A stretch of DNA of 64,000 nt from JAJPKK01 sp963807015. GTDB taxonomy: Bacteria; Pseudomonadota; Alphaproteobacteria; Rhizobiales; Xanthobacteraceae. The notes under the pieces were generated by a model. The model was not told the DNA's origin and ran no database searches. It was given only the letters and a program-made list of their open reading frames with translations. The position numbers and the translations under genes are program-made. The stretch spans positions 310,001 to 374,000 of the forward strand of contig CAWEAS010000013.1 in the NCBI GenBank assembly GCA_963807015.1, written 5' to 3'. Shown here one piece after another: positions 16,877 to 25,303 of this stretch (positions are counted from its first letter, which is position 1; the number at the start of each line of letters is the position of its first letter).

Positions 16877-17323
16877 ATGAGCACAGTTCGTATTCCGCAC
16901 GATGCCATCGTGTTTGTCGGCGATGGTCGCAAGGCGCTGTTTCTGCGCAATCAAGGCGATGAGAAATTTCCTGATCTCAAGACCGAGCGGGTGTTCGTGG
17001 ATCACAATCCACCGACTCACGAGCAGGGCACCGACAGGCCGGGACGTTCCTTCCCTCGCACGGGCACTGGGCAAGGCACCGTGGAACCCACCGACTGGCA
17101 TGACATCGAAGAGCACCGATTTGCCCGTATGGTCGCTGACGCGCTCGAAAAATTCGTTCGCGAGCGCAAGGTGAAAGCCGTCATTGTCGCAGCGCCGCCG
17201 CGGACGCTTGCCGACCTGCGCCGAGCCTTCCACGCAAGCGTGAAGGATTCCATCATCGCCGAAATCGACAAGGATTTAACCAAGCAGCCCATTTACGAGA
17301 TTGAAAAGCACCTCTCCACCTAG
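16877..17323 (+). CDS. Host attachment family protein (PF10116-like)
   Basis: 148 aa with the features of the Agrobacterium AtsE-type host-attachment family: IPHDAIVFVGDGRKALFLRNQGD at the N-terminus, FARMVADALEKFVRERKVKAVIVAAPPRTLADLRRAF in the middle, and a C-terminal EIDKDLTKQPIYEIEKHL. The name comes from an attachment phenotype; the fold resembles eRF1 domain 2-like Rossmann proteins and the molecular role is unclear. Last core gene before the tRNA-His att remnant at 17366. Confidence 0.85.
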   Translation: MSTVRIPHDAIVFVGDGRKALFLRNQGDEKFPDLKTERVFVDHNPPTHEQGTDRPGRSFPRTGTGQGTVEPTDWHDIEEHRFARMVADALEKFVRERKVKAVIVAAPPRTLADLRRAFHASVKDSIIAEIDKDLTKQPIYEIEKHLST

Positions 17324-17365
17324 CGAGAGACGCGAAGCTCTGGGAATGAGAGCGACAGGATCACG

Positions 17366-17412
17366 TGGTACAGCTGGGTGGACTCGAGCCACCGGCCTCC
17401 TGATCCACAGTC
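17366..17412 (-). repeat. Divergent copy of the tRNA-His 3' end (displaced att site)
   Basis: 47 bp matching the 3' half of the intact tRNA-His at 52709 with five substitutions and no indels. Read as tRNA, the T-stem pairs perfectly here (GGTGG/CCACC), while T54 is C. No 5' half exists nearby. Most simply this is the outermost displaced att copy, marking the left edge of the tRNA-His island array. Confidence 0.8.
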
Positions 17413-17468
17413 TTGCGGCCCGCAAGCTGTTGGGATTTCTTTGGTTTTCTGAACAGCTATAAGAGGGG

Positions 17469-17594
17469 CTGAAGGGCATCGCAGAGTGCGAAGCGTATCT
17501 GGCGTTGGTGGGCCGGCTGTTGGCGGCCACCGGTGACAGCGCGCCGGCCTACCTCGGGCAGCTGCTTCGGTCGCTGCCGCCTGATGAGGCGTAG
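17469..17594 (+). pseudogene. Short protein-like fragment, no start codon
   Basis: One frame reads KGIAECEAYLALVGRLLAA, then TGDSAPAYLGQLLRSLPPDEA and stop. Its amphipathic, natural-looking composition suggests the C-terminal end of a lost gene. It has no ATG or GTG and no ribosome site, and lies just inside the island edge. Family not recognised. Confidence 0.3.
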
Positions 17595-17688
17595 ACCACT
17601 CTGCCGGGAGCAATTCGGCCGGGTGCGCTTGCGCGTCGCGTCCGGTCGGATACGACTTTCCGAGCGGGGCGACAAAGGGGGAGTGACG

Positions 17689-17811
17689 ATGCTTGGGCGG
17701 TTCGCTTATTTCCTGCACTGGCTGGTGCGCGGCTTCGCAGCGCTTTTCCTTGCAGTCGGCCTAGCGGGAGGGCGGAAGCAAAGAGCACAGAGCACACGGT
17801 GTTGCTGGTAG
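17689..17811 (+). CDS. Small putative membrane protein
   Basis: 40 aa, MLGRFAYFLHWLVRGFAALF followed by LAVGLAGG and a basic tail. One hydrophobic helix. ATG at 17689 is preceded by AAAGGGGGAG with good spacing, which is the main support. Directly upstream of the coiled-coil protein at 17822, so possibly co-expressed. Confidence 0.45.
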   Translation: MLGRFAYFLHWLVRGFAALFLAVGLAGGRKQRAQSTRCCW

Positions 17812-17821
17812 CCGCTGCCAT

Positions 17822-18124
17822 ATGCCAAAGAAGAGAGCCACCCTCGACACGATCCTCACGACTATGGAGCGCGGCTTCGCCGCTGTCGCCAGCGACATCG
17901 CCGACATCAAATCCACGATGGCCACCAAAGCCGACGTTCATGCAATCGTGCATAAAGAACTCGCCCCCGTCCGCTCAGAACTCAAATCAATCCGCGACGA
18001 CCTGGACGACCTCGCAGAGAAAGTCGAGAACGTCATCGGCTTCCGCAAGGAGATTGACCACGCGCTGGAGCGCATCGCCGCGATTGAGAAGCACCTCGGT
18101 CTCGACAAGAAAATCGCCGCCTAA
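17822..18124 (+). CDS. Small coiled-coil hypothetical protein
   Basis: 100 aa, almost entirely helical with heptads (MERGFAAVASDIADIKSTM, ELKSIRDDLDDLAEKVENV, ALERIAAIEKHLGLDKKIAA). Proteins of this shape with a TKADVHAIV-type segment are frequent in Bradyrhizobium islands and are uncharacterised. Eleven bases after the small membrane protein. Confidence 0.65.
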   Translation: MPKKRATLDTILTTMERGFAAVASDIADIKSTMATKADVHAIVHKELAPVRSELKSIRDDLDDLAEKVENVIGFRKEIDHALERIAAIEKHLGLDKKIAA

Positions 18125-18125
18125 C

Positions 18126-18359
18126 CTACGCCCTCGCTACGCGCCACCCCACTACACCGGCCTTTACAGCCTCGCCGGTTGCAACACTCCGCCACGTGCC
18201 ATTCGACCAAAGGCAGAGATAGGGTAGGGTGTAGGTGCCGACGTGATCTTCACAAAGCAATTCGCAGGCCTTGTCGGCGGGCGGCGCGCCATCGCCCGGA
18301 AACGCGGCCAGGCGTTGTCGCCGAGCAGCGATACGTTTGCTCACTTCCGTCGCATTCAT
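18126..18359 (-). CDS. Small conserved hypothetical protein
   Basis: 77 aa beginning MNATEVSKRIAARRQRLAAF and containing CELLCEDHVGTYTLPYLC and a WRSVATGEAVKAGVVGWR tail. The pattern is familiar to me from short rhizobial proteins of unknown role. Two Cys pairs could bind metal, which is inference. It overlaps no other real gene and is convergent with the coiled-coil gene. Confidence 0.55.
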   Translation of the reverse strand: MNATEVSKRIAARRQRLAAFPGDGAPPADKACELLCEDHVGTYTLPYLCLWSNGTWRSVATGEAVKAGVVGWRVARA

Positions 18360-18360
18360 C

Positions 18361-18500
18361 TAGCCGACACCATCTCCTACATAGCCACCGACAACTGGGG
18401 CAATTCGGCCGCCACCACCCGCACCATCCTCATCGAAGCCCCTTCCATCGTCCCAACTCCCGACGCCACCTCAACGGTCGCAGCCTCCACCTCCCAATAG
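18361..18500 (+). pseudogene. C-terminal remnant of a repeat/Ig-like surface protein
   Basis: In one frame: DTISYIATDNWGNSAATTRT, then ILIEAPSIVPTPDATSTVAA and stop. The YxATDxxGNxAxxTRT pattern is typical of bacterial Ig-like (DUF5011/HYR) repeat ends followed by a Ser/Thr/Pro tail. The rest of the gene is missing, so this is a relic. Confidence 0.45.
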
Positions 18501-18505
18501 CCCGC

Positions 18506-18616
18506 CACTTATTCGGATTCGGACGCGAGAAGCATGACGACGCGGTGGACGCGCTTGTCTGCCTCATCCTCGGCCTCGTCGGTGATGGGATTGAGGAGCA
18601 GAAGGTTCACTATGTC
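18506..18616 (+). pseudogene. Remnant of a phage large terminase C-terminus
   Basis: The frame reads FGFGREKHDDAVDALVCLIL then GLVGDGIEEQKVHYV. The KHDDAVDAL segment is the hallmark of the nuclease end of TerL. No upstream ATPase domain exists. It shows that phage DNA once occupied this element, in keeping with the small-terminase relics at 41.8-43.6 kb. Confidence 0.5.
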
Positions 18617-18655
18617 TCCAGTCAGGCGACCGATCAAACCTGCTCCGGCGCGATA

Positions 18656-20413
18656 TCAAAAGATGACGAGCAGCCCCGCAGTCGCGCTGTGGATCGATGT
18701 GCCGTTCGCCAGCGTGCCGTCATAGCGCATGAACAGATTGACCGCTCGCGTCGATAGGCTGAAACGAGCTCCGACCGCCGCTGCATCCTGGGGCCAGCGG
18801 GCGCCATTGACCGTGAAGCCGGCGTCCGGCGCGCCCTGGAAATTCGCCGTGATGCCGCGGGTGGGATCGGCATAGTCATGCGCCCAACCGGCCCGCAACG
18901 CGAACCCTAGCGGGACGGCGAGACCGATGGGCACGTCGTAGGCGAATTCCGCCCCGAGAACGCCGAGCGCCAAGTTCGCGGTTTGGCTGTCGACATTGAG
19001 GCCGATCGCCCCCGCCCCATTCTCGGCGAAGCCCGTCTGCGCAACGACGATGCCCTGAAACGAAACGAACGGCGTCGCAGTCGCGCGATCATTCAAGCGG
19101 AAATGATAACCTCCCTCGGCGCGGGACAGAAACGCATTGGCGATCGGATTGCCCGATGCCGCGCGCGCCACGCCGGGAAAGTCGATGCTGCGGTTCACCC
19201 CGGCTGTGTTGTAGGAATAGCCGAGTGCGGCGTCGAAGTACCAAGGGCCCACGGCGTAGCCCGCATAAGATCCTACGGCGAAACTATCGAGGTCGCCGCT
19301 GCCGGGGATTCCGCTCGTGCTGAAGGCGCTGTGCACATAGGACGCTGCGGCACCCACCTGCAGCGCCGAACCGAAACGATGGTCGACGCCGGCCGCGACG
19401 CCGCCGCCGGCGTACCCGAAGCCATGGCTGTCGCCGTTGCCGGACAACGTGCCGCCGCCGGCAAGGCCGCTCACCCATGGCCGCAATTCGCCGCCGCCGA
19501 GCGGGCCAATCACGGCGCGCGCCAGATGCGTCTGGTCCCGCAACACATCGAGGAACATCTGCCCCACGCCGATCGCCACCGTTGGCACGTCGGCATAGAT
19601 CTCGCCATCGAGCTGCGCCAGCGCTGAGCGCAGCGGCGCGGGGTCGCCGAAATTGAGCAGGTCGAGCGCGTTATAGACACTGTCCATGTCGCCATACAGT
19701 GGTGGCGGCGTAGCGTGATCGAGCGCGTTCGCGACCGAGCCCACATTGCTGCCGCCCGCGGCGGGCGTATAGGCCAGGGCGAAAGCCCCAATAGCCTGCC
19801 GGTTGATGAAGGTGCCGGCGAATCCCAGAGGCGGCGGGCCACAGCCCGGTCCGCCACCGCTCTTGCCGACCAAGAACTCCTGCACGGCGCCGCCATTCCC
19901 CCACCCGGCGATCGGGCCTGCGGTGCCGATCAGGAGACAGGTTCCCGCTGCAACCTGGACAATGGTCTCCATGGTCGGCAGGTTTTGCAGCGCCAACACG
20001 TCTTTTATTTGCGCCGGAGTGAGCCCGCGAACCGCATTCGTTCCCACCATCCAGGGACCTTGCGCACTGCCGCCGGGCCCGTAGAAACGCACATATTGCG
20101 TTGGCACCGTAGTCAACACGACGAACGCCGGTGAGGATGGGAGATCGACGAAAGGCTTCGTCGGCGCGGGAATTCCCGTATAGATGTTGGCGTCGACGCC
20201 GTTGGTGATCGGCCCCGACAGTGAACCCGGAGTGCCGGAGCAGCCAGCGCACAGCGGAAATTGCTGCCCCCTATACACCGGGACGGTAATGATCTGGCCG
20301 GGCGGCAAGGGCAACCCGCTCTGCGCCGGCGCCGGGGCGGGAATTGCGATCGCCAGCGCCACGACGGCGCATAGAAGTAAACGAATTTTCCCAAGGAGCT
20401 GAAAGCGTTGCAT
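18656..20413 (-). CDS. Autotransporter-type outer-membrane beta-barrel protein
   Basis: 585 aa. Signal peptide (LLLCAVVALAIAIPAPAPAQ). An N-terminal passenger-like region (about 30-290) contains a CAGC pair and Gly/Pro-rich stretches. The C-terminal autotransporter barrel (about 300-585) shows alternating strands such as LRPWVSGLAGGGTLSGNGDS, AGVDHRFGSALQVGAAASYV, SFAVGSYAGYAVGPWYFDAAL and AGWAHDYADP, and ends in a hydrophobic strand with C-terminal Phe (LLVIF), the BAM-recognition signature. Start at 20413 is fixed by GGAGGAA eight bases upstream. Passenger function not recognised. Confidence 0.85.
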   Translation of the reverse strand: MQRFQLLGKIRLLLCAVVALAIAIPAPAPAQSGLPLPPGQIITVPVYRGQQFPLCAGCSGTPGSLSGPITNGVDANIYTGIPAPTKPFVDLPSSPAFVVLTTVPTQYVRFYGPGGSAQGPWMVGTNAVRGLTPAQIKDVLALQNLPTMETIVQVAAGTCLLIGTAGPIAGWGNGGAVQEFLVGKSGGGPGCGPPPLGFAGTFINRQAIGAFALAYTPAAGGSNVGSVANALDHATPPPLYGDMDSVYNALDLLNFGDPAPLRSALAQLDGEIYADVPTVAIGVGQMFLDVLRDQTHLARAVIGPLGGGELRPWVSGLAGGGTLSGNGDSHGFGYAGGGVAAGVDHRFGSALQVGAAASYVHSAFSTSGIPGSGDLDSFAVGSYAGYAVGPWYFDAALGYSYNTAGVNRSIDFPGVARAASGNPIANAFLSRAEGGYHFRLNDRATATPFVSFQGIVVAQTGFAENGAGAIGLNVDSQTANLALGVLGAEFAYDVPIGLAVPLGFALRAGWAHDYADPTRGITANFQGAPDAGFTVNGARWPQDAAAVGARFSLSTRAVNLFMRYDGTLANGTSIHSATAGLLVIF

Positions 20414-20468
20414 AAGCGTTCCTCCGATCAAGGATTCGCTTAGTCGGCACCTTTCAATCCAGCTACAA

Positions 20469-20672
20469 TCACAGCGTCTGATGTCGGCGGCTCGCCGTCA
20501 ATCTGTCTCCGCCGGTTTCCACTGCAATTCGTCGTAATTCCGTAATGAGACGCAAAATCCACTGGAACAATGCCGTGCAAGACGGAGAATCCTCATCCAT
20601 CTCGCGCCAGCACGGCTCGGCGTGGGGTAGGGGAGCCCCCTTTCCCAAATCCTCTTTGCCCTTTTCGGTCAT
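20469..20672 (-). CDS. Small hypothetical protein at the end of the HEAGH cluster
   Basis: 67 aa, MTEKGKEDLGKGAPLPHAEP at the start and a helical C-terminal half (LFQWILRLITELRRIAVETG). Its ATG overlaps the TGA of the upstream peptidase-derived frame (ATGA), which is the only evidence of reality. No domain recognised. Confidence 0.4.
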   Translation of the reverse strand: MTEKGKEDLGKGAPLPHAEPCWREMDEDSPSCTALFQWILRLITELRRIAVETGGDRLTASRRHQTL

Positions 20673-21161
20673 TTATGCGGTAAGCCGCGGGGTGCGTTGG
20701 GTTCTGGCGGGCGAGTAGCATGGTCGACCGCTAAGGCCGCGACATCTTCCGAATTGAGGCGCCCCTTCTCCGACAAAGCGGACGCAACCCTGTCAATCAG
20801 GGCGCGACGGCTCTCCAAGATCGCACGGGCACGCATAATCCCCTCTGCGCGCAATCGATCGTGCGTTTCCACCGGCAGCGGATCGAGCAAAAGGATGACC
20901 TTTGCGGCGTCGGTAAGCAAAGCGCACTCATGAATGTCGACTTTGGAATAGCTCTGCCGCTTCGGCGCCGGCCTCGCATAGCGCTATCTGATCGACAATT
21001 CCCAGTTGCGGGGAACACTCGATCAATGAGCTTCCGGCGCTATCATCACTAGGCTTGATCTCAATGAACTCGATTTGCAGCCCTAGAACGGTCGCCAGGA
21101 TTGCGTGTCCCGCCTCGTGGACAGCGGTTGCCCAGCGCACCGCGTTGCTATCGGGGCTCAC
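20669..21161 (-). pseudogene. HEAGH metallopeptidase-like gene (FtsH M41-like), frameshifted
   Basis: The first frame (GTG 21161 to 20928) reads WATAVHEAGHAILATVLGLQ, a zinc-binding HEAGH helix as in the FtsH M41 peptidase domain, but with no AAA domain. It stops after AAELFQSRHS. The second frame continues as VDIHECALLTDAAKVILLLD and ends in KGRLNSEDVAAL, the natural continuation. One extra base near 20945 (coding strand CCAAAGTCG) separates them. Together they would give about 165 aa, the size of stand-alone peptidase-domain proteins seen in rhizobial islands. Either a decayed gene or a sequence error. Confidence 0.6.
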
Positions 21162-21397
21162 GCCAGTTTCGTGACGCCTTGCGTGATACCCGCATCAACC
21201 GCGGCGAGCCAAATATTGGGGCAGCATGGAACCCGGTCGGCGGCCAGACTTGGCTCAGTGCAGGGGCCACGAGGCTCATCTATGGACAACGCGAACTCGC
21301 CACTACGTACGACCCTCCGGGCGACAGAACTGCAGACTGGACACGTGGCCGATTTCCTAGCCCTCATTCCGCATCTCCAAATTAGGCATTCGCTCAA
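21158..21397 (-). CDS. Possible small zinc-ribbon-like protein
   Basis: Open frame of 79 codons from a TTG, or fewer from an internal ATG. It contains CLIWRCGMRARKSATCPVCS with three to four cysteines and ends GITQGVTKLA, its TGA overlapping the GTG of the HEAGH gene (GTGA). The overlap and CPVC motif argue for a gene; the weak start argues against. The rest of 21162-21516 holds nothing I recognise. Confidence 0.3.
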   Translation of the reverse strand: MSECLIWRCGMRARKSATCPVCSSVARRVVRSGEFALSIDEPRGPCTEPSLAADRVPCCPNIWLAAVDAGITQGVTKLA

Positions 21398-21516
21398 GAG
21401 ATCGGATTTGACCCTCGCAGCTATCGGTTCTTTTCGCCTCTCATCAACAAGGTGCCCGGATCAAGGCCGTAAACCTCGGGCGATTGCCGGCTATTTCCCT
21501 GGTTGTTGATTGGCTA

Positions 21517-21854
21517 TCATGCATCGCGGCACGCCCGGTAATTACCGTTCAACTCAGCCTCAAGCAATAAGATCGCCGCACGCCGGCGGATCATATTGGT
21601 GACCTGACGAATTTCTTGCACCGTGAGCGGACGGCCTAAAAGAGCGTACTGGCGATAGGACAGCCACTTTTTGACGACTTGGTAGCCGCCAATTCGATAT
21701 TCCCAGACGGCTGCTGGAACCGAGGCCCAATGCGTATTCTCGTTCAGAAATACGCGGGTCGGAGCGCCCAGCAATCCTAACGGATCGGGCGTAGCCGGGG
21801 CTAACTGGCGTAAAGCTGCTGTCAATTCTGCTGCCTTGTCCCACCCCCCCCCTG
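21517..21854 (-). pseudogene. Out-of-frame C-terminal segment of the restriction-modification gene
   Basis: After the G9 tract, one frame shifted, the coding strand reads WDKAAELTAALRQLAPAT, then HWASVPAAVWEYRIGGYQVV and KKWLSYRQYALLGRPLTVQE. The WxxVPxxVWEYxIGGYQVVKKWLSYR pattern is the hallmark end of type ISP / type IIG-like restriction-modification polypeptides. It belongs to the gene at 21822-24938. Adding one G or removing two from the tract would join the frames, giving about 1145 aa. Confidence 0.8.
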
Positions 21855-24800
21855 CGGCTCGATGCGGCCTCCACCCGGCATGATTACCCCGTCGCGGCCC
21901 GCATAGCCCCATGGGACAGTCACTCGCAGGTCGACCGCGCTTTGCTCGCGTGAAGCACGAGTGAGCGTCCCTAACACCCGAAGCCCGGGACTGATCGTGC
22001 CCACGGTCACGCCGGCCACGTCCTGGTCGGGGTCAAGCAAATCGGCAAGCCGAGCGCCAATCGCGGCGGAATGAAGAAGCGTCGTGGCATCAGGTGGGAG
22101 CGGCACCCGCGGAAAATCTCGTCTCACTCCGTCCCTGTTCTCGTCCAGAAATTCAGGTGCATAACAGATCGCGAGTGCATGCAACCAAATTAGCTCGGCT
22201 GTCGCCGGATCGTCATCGGGATCGGGGAGTTGAAGTCGGGCGAGGTAACCTCGCGCGGTTGTTGAGAGATTGGCGCGTGTGCGCCCGTCGAGATCGGCGC
22301 TTAATAGGTCTGCTGGCCTTCCGCCCGCGCCGCGGAGTTGCGTCGGTATTGCCACCACGTTTGGGCGAAGAAGGTGGTAGTCGGGAAGTGCGCGGGTGAT
22401 AATTGCGGGCGCATTCTCGTTCGGCCGCTCGGCGTTCATGCGCGAGATAAAAAGACGAGTATGTCCGTCGATCCATCTGGTCAATTCTGGCCGTGGACGG
22501 TTCCAAAGTCCGGAGACCACGGTCCAGTATGCGAAGCGGTTGTCCATGGGTAAGAGCGCGTAGCGGCGAATTGCATTCGCATCAAATTTTTCGCCGTTAG
22601 CCAGTAACCTGTGCCTGACTGCGGCAGCAGCAAATGCGCCAGCATCGTCGACAGGTCCAGCTAGTTCAGCCACCGCTGTATCCCACGAGACATTTGGATC
22701 AAAATACCTCTGCATACGCTGCGCTAGCGTGCTGGGCTCAATCGCCATCAGCCGTCCGCGTCGCATTTCCTGGAGCCCGCTTACCGGCTCCTCGCTGCAC
22801 AATTCGGTGACCTTCGGCCAGCTTCGATAAGCCTCGGTCGTAGTCGAGGGTCGAAACGAAAAGCGGTTCTCGGCGCTCGGCGCAGCCAACGCGTAAGCTG
22901 GCGCAGGCTGATCTAGGTTTTCCAGTAGCTCTTCCCTTTTGCGCGTGCCCCAAAAGTCTCGGTAGCGAACTGTGGCGACTTCACCTTCGTGCGGTTGTTG
23001 CCGGACGAAAAGTCCGACGGCTGTTCCTAGCCGGATGCCCTCCCGATTAAACGGGGTCGAGAAGATCGAAGGGTCCGGTTGCCCGTCAGGTGTGAGTTTG
23101 CCTGTTTCGCGGCTATCGCCATTCAGGCAGTCGATCCATATCGAGTTGAACTCACCGGCAAGACCCTGGCGAGCGACGACGAAGGAGGGATCATCGATGT
23201 AAGAGTAGTTGGAAATGCGGCATACGATCCCTCGCCCGGTTGCCGTGATGCGCCGCTCGCCAATGCGCAGGAAGCGGACGTAGAGATCATCAAGATTATA
23301 TTTGCGGATGCGCCACGTCGTTGAGAGACCTTCCTTGTATGGCTCGACCAGCCCTTCCTCTTCGTCGGGACTTGTTCCAGCGAAGGCGTTATACGGTGGG
23401 TTGCCGAGCACCACGAGGATTGGAACCTGCTGTTTGACCCGTTCCGCCGCATCCCGTTCCATGGCAAGTTCGGGAAAGAGCGGAAGCTGGGCGCGCGGCC
23501 CATGCGGCGGTTCCCATCCGGTGAGGGCGTTTGTCAGATAAACAGCGGGTCGTTCGCCAGCCGCGTCGTCTAAGGGGGCGCCCATTTCAACAAGCAGGTT
23601 GCCGACCTGCCAATGTGCGATCACAAACGGCGCGGACAGAAGCTCGAAACCGAATACACGGTGCTGGGCTGCGACCTTCAAGTCCTCCCCCACGAGCGCG
23701 TCCTCGCCTCGGTCGCGAAGCGTGCGTCCAATGCGGCGCAGAACTTCGACGACGAATGCACCGGTGCCGCAGCAGGGGTCGAGTACGAAGACGTTCTGAT
23801 CAGCGAGGCCATCAGCGACCCCGAGTTCCGACCGGAGCGCGCGATCGACACGTTCGACGATGTATTTGACGATTTCGGGGGGCGTGTACCAAACGCCTAA
23901 CATCTTGCGCAGTTCGGGATCGAATGCTTTCAGAAAAGGCTCGTAAAAGTGTTGGACCGCGGCGCCGGTATCGAAAACCGAAAAGAAGACGGCACGATCA
24001 ACGCGGTCGAGAGAGCGGGCGGTGTTGTCGAGGATTTCGGTCAGGCCAAGAGGGCGCAAGCGCACCGGATTGACGATCTCGCTGAAGAGCGTGCGGATCA
24101 TCGGGACGCTTAAGGCCCAGCCGGCTGTGCGCCAATCAAAGGGTGGCCGATTGCCTTGGTGCGCCCACACAACCCATCCCGAGAACAAGCCATAAAACAA
24201 GGTCTGCACGAGCGTCGATTTGAAGAAGTGTTCACCCTCCTCGCCCTGGAAATGTATTCCAAGGGCCGTTTCGAGCGCCTCCCGCAAGGGGTCAAGCGCG
24301 CTGGCCTCACGCTGCTGCACGACTTCAAGGGCATCCCGTGCATAGGACGCGAGAAACCACGCTACGTCTTCAGGACGGGAGAGTGGAGCGGCATTCAGAA
24401 GCACTCGGCGTAGAAACTCGACGAACCGAGCCGCGTTCGCGGTTGCGATTTCGCGCGGCCTACTCGCCGCCACCCAGAAGGCTTGGGCATCGGGGGCGAG
24501 ACTGTAGAACTCCCGATCGGTCGGCTGCCCATCGTGACCTTCGCCGATCAGGCGAAAGTCGCGGTAATTGGTGACAAGCACCAACCGATAACGCTCAAAA
24601 TATGTTGTCACTTGGCGCGTGTTTGCCGTCTGCCAGGTGCTGTCATTCAGTCCTTTGACCTCGACAACGCCACGCTCGGGGATTTCGCCCTGTCCTTCGC
24701 GTGGCTGGCCGCGCGTGCACTGCTGGCGACTGTAAAGCCCGAAGTCAGGGTGTCCAGCGCCCTGATTGCGCAGTTGTCCGTTGCACATGACCTGTGGCCG

Positions 24801-24938
24801 AAGGGCCGCGCCAACGTCATTTAGCAAACGCTCTAAGGCGGAGTAGTACGATGTCTCGTTCGTGGCGCCCCCGGTTGAGCGGATTTCAGCTAGACGTTCC
24901 AGGTATCGTTTGAGGATTTGTTCCGCGGTATCCGGCAT
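21822..24938 (-). CDS. One-polypeptide restriction-modification enzyme (type ISP/IIG-like), C-terminus cut by frameshift
   Basis: About 1038 aa as read. N-terminal PD-(D/E)XK nuclease-like region: GHPDFGLYSRQQ and GVVEVKGLNDSTWQTANTRQ (about residues 60-110). Gamma-type N6-adenine methyltransferase: motif I DPCCGTGAFVVEVLRRIG (about 385) and motif IV VVLGNPPYNAF (about 515). Target-recognition region follows. A single chain therefore contains cutting, methylating and specificity parts; type ISP relatives also have a helicase, for which I see no clear motif here. ATG 24938 chosen; TTG 24980 also possible. As sequenced, the frame stops 12 codons after a G9 tract and lacks the conserved last ~105 residues of the recognition domain. 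May be phase variable, decayed, or a homopolymer error. Confidence 0.85.
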   Translation of the reverse strand: MPDTAEQILKRYLERLAEIRSTGGATNETSYYSALERLLNDVGAALRPQVMCNGQLRNQGAGHPDFGLYSRQQCTRGQPREGQGEIPERGVVEVKGLNDSTWQTANTRQVTTYFERYRLVLVTNYRDFRLIGEGHDGQPTDREFYSLAPDAQAFWVAASRPREIATANAARFVEFLRRVLLNAAPLSRPEDVAWFLASYARDALEVVQQREASALDPLREALETALGIHFQGEEGEHFFKSTLVQTLFYGLFSGWVVWAHQGNRPPFDWRTAGWALSVPMIRTLFSEIVNPVRLRPLGLTEILDNTARSLDRVDRAVFFSVFDTGAAVQHFYEPFLKAFDPELRKMLGVWYTPPEIVKYIVERVDRALRSELGVADGLADQNVFVLDPCCGTGAFVVEVLRRIGRTLRDRGEDALVGEDLKVAAQHRVFGFELLSAPFVIAHWQVGNLLVEMGAPLDDAAGERPAVYLTNALTGWEPPHGPRAQLPLFPELAMERDAAERVKQQVPILVVLGNPPYNAFAGTSPDEEEGLVEPYKEGLSTTWRIRKYNLDDLYVRFLRIGERRITATGRGIVCRISNYSYIDDPSFVVARQGLAGEFNSIWIDCLNGDSRETGKLTPDGQPDPSIFSTPFNREGIRLGTAVGLFVRQQPHEGEVATVRYRDFWGTRKREELLENLDQPAPAYALAAPSAENRFSFRPSTTTEAYRSWPKVTELCSEEPVSGLQEMRRGRLMAIEPSTLAQRMQRYFDPNVSWDTAVAELAGPVDDAGAFAAAAVRHRLLANGEKFDANAIRRYALLPMDNRFAYWTVVSGLWNRPRPELTRWIDGHTRLFISRMNAERPNENAPAIITRALPDYHLLRPNVVAIPTQLRGAGGRPADLLSADLDGRTRANLSTTARGYLARLQLPDPDDDPATAELIWLHALAICYAPEFLDENRDGVRRDFPRVPLPPDATTLLHSAAIGARLADLLDPDQDVAGVTVGTISPGLRVLGTLTRASREQSAVDLRVTVPWGYAGRDGVIMPGGGRIEPQGGGGTRQQN
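21844..21852 (-). repeat. Mononucleotide G9 (coding strand) tract inside the restriction-modification gene
   Basis: Nine uninterrupted C on the plus strand. The frame upstream reads through to TGA at 21822; the frame carrying the true C-terminus needs G10 or G7. Homopolymer G tracts are classical slipped-strand switches in phase-variable restriction-modification genes. Confidence 0.85.
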
Positions 24939-25256
24939 GGGGGCTCTCAGGCGCTCAGGGTCCGCAATCTCCTTGAGCAACAGAGATAGCGCAATGGTTT
25001 GATCGGTCGCTCCACAACGCTTGTACTCCCCCGCACCGGGATGACGGCCGCCGTCGGTCTACGCTGGAATGCTTGCCGAAGCCGGTTTCGCGTTAGGCGA
25101 TCTTTTTGCTGTTGTTGTTGAATTTAATGGCGAGCCGTGCGCAGGGCGACCTGCCATTTCCTAGCCACGTTGTTCCTGGGTTGTTACTTTCAGCTCAACG
25201 GCCCAACATCGCAACTCAGGCGATCGAAATTTCTCTATATATTTCAATTTTTTAAA

Positions 25257-25303
25257 TGGTACAGCTGGGGGGAGTTGAACCACCGACCTCCTGATCCACA
25301 GTC
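25257..25303 (-). repeat. Perfect 47-bp copy of the tRNA-His 3' end (junction att site)
   Basis: Identical over 47 bp to 52709-52755, from the CCA end to the anticodon loop, then diverging on both sides. It marks the border between the inner and outer elements. No tRNA 5' half is present. Confidence 0.92.

Larger units (their letters stand above)
17366..25303. mobile_element. Inner tRNA-His genomic island (probable relic)
   Basis: Bounded by the divergent tRNA-His 3' end at 17366 and the perfect copy at 25257. Content: two small hypotheticals, a TerL remnant, an autotransporter, a frameshifted HEAGH peptidase cluster and a one-piece restriction-modification gene. No integrase remains in it, so it is presumably immobile unless excised with the outer element. 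Confidence 0.6.

Noticed and set aside
17400..17480. Possible 5' half of a second tRNA-His at the left att copy
   Set aside because: Sequence after position 17412 does not fold with the 3' fragment, so only a displaced 3' end is present.
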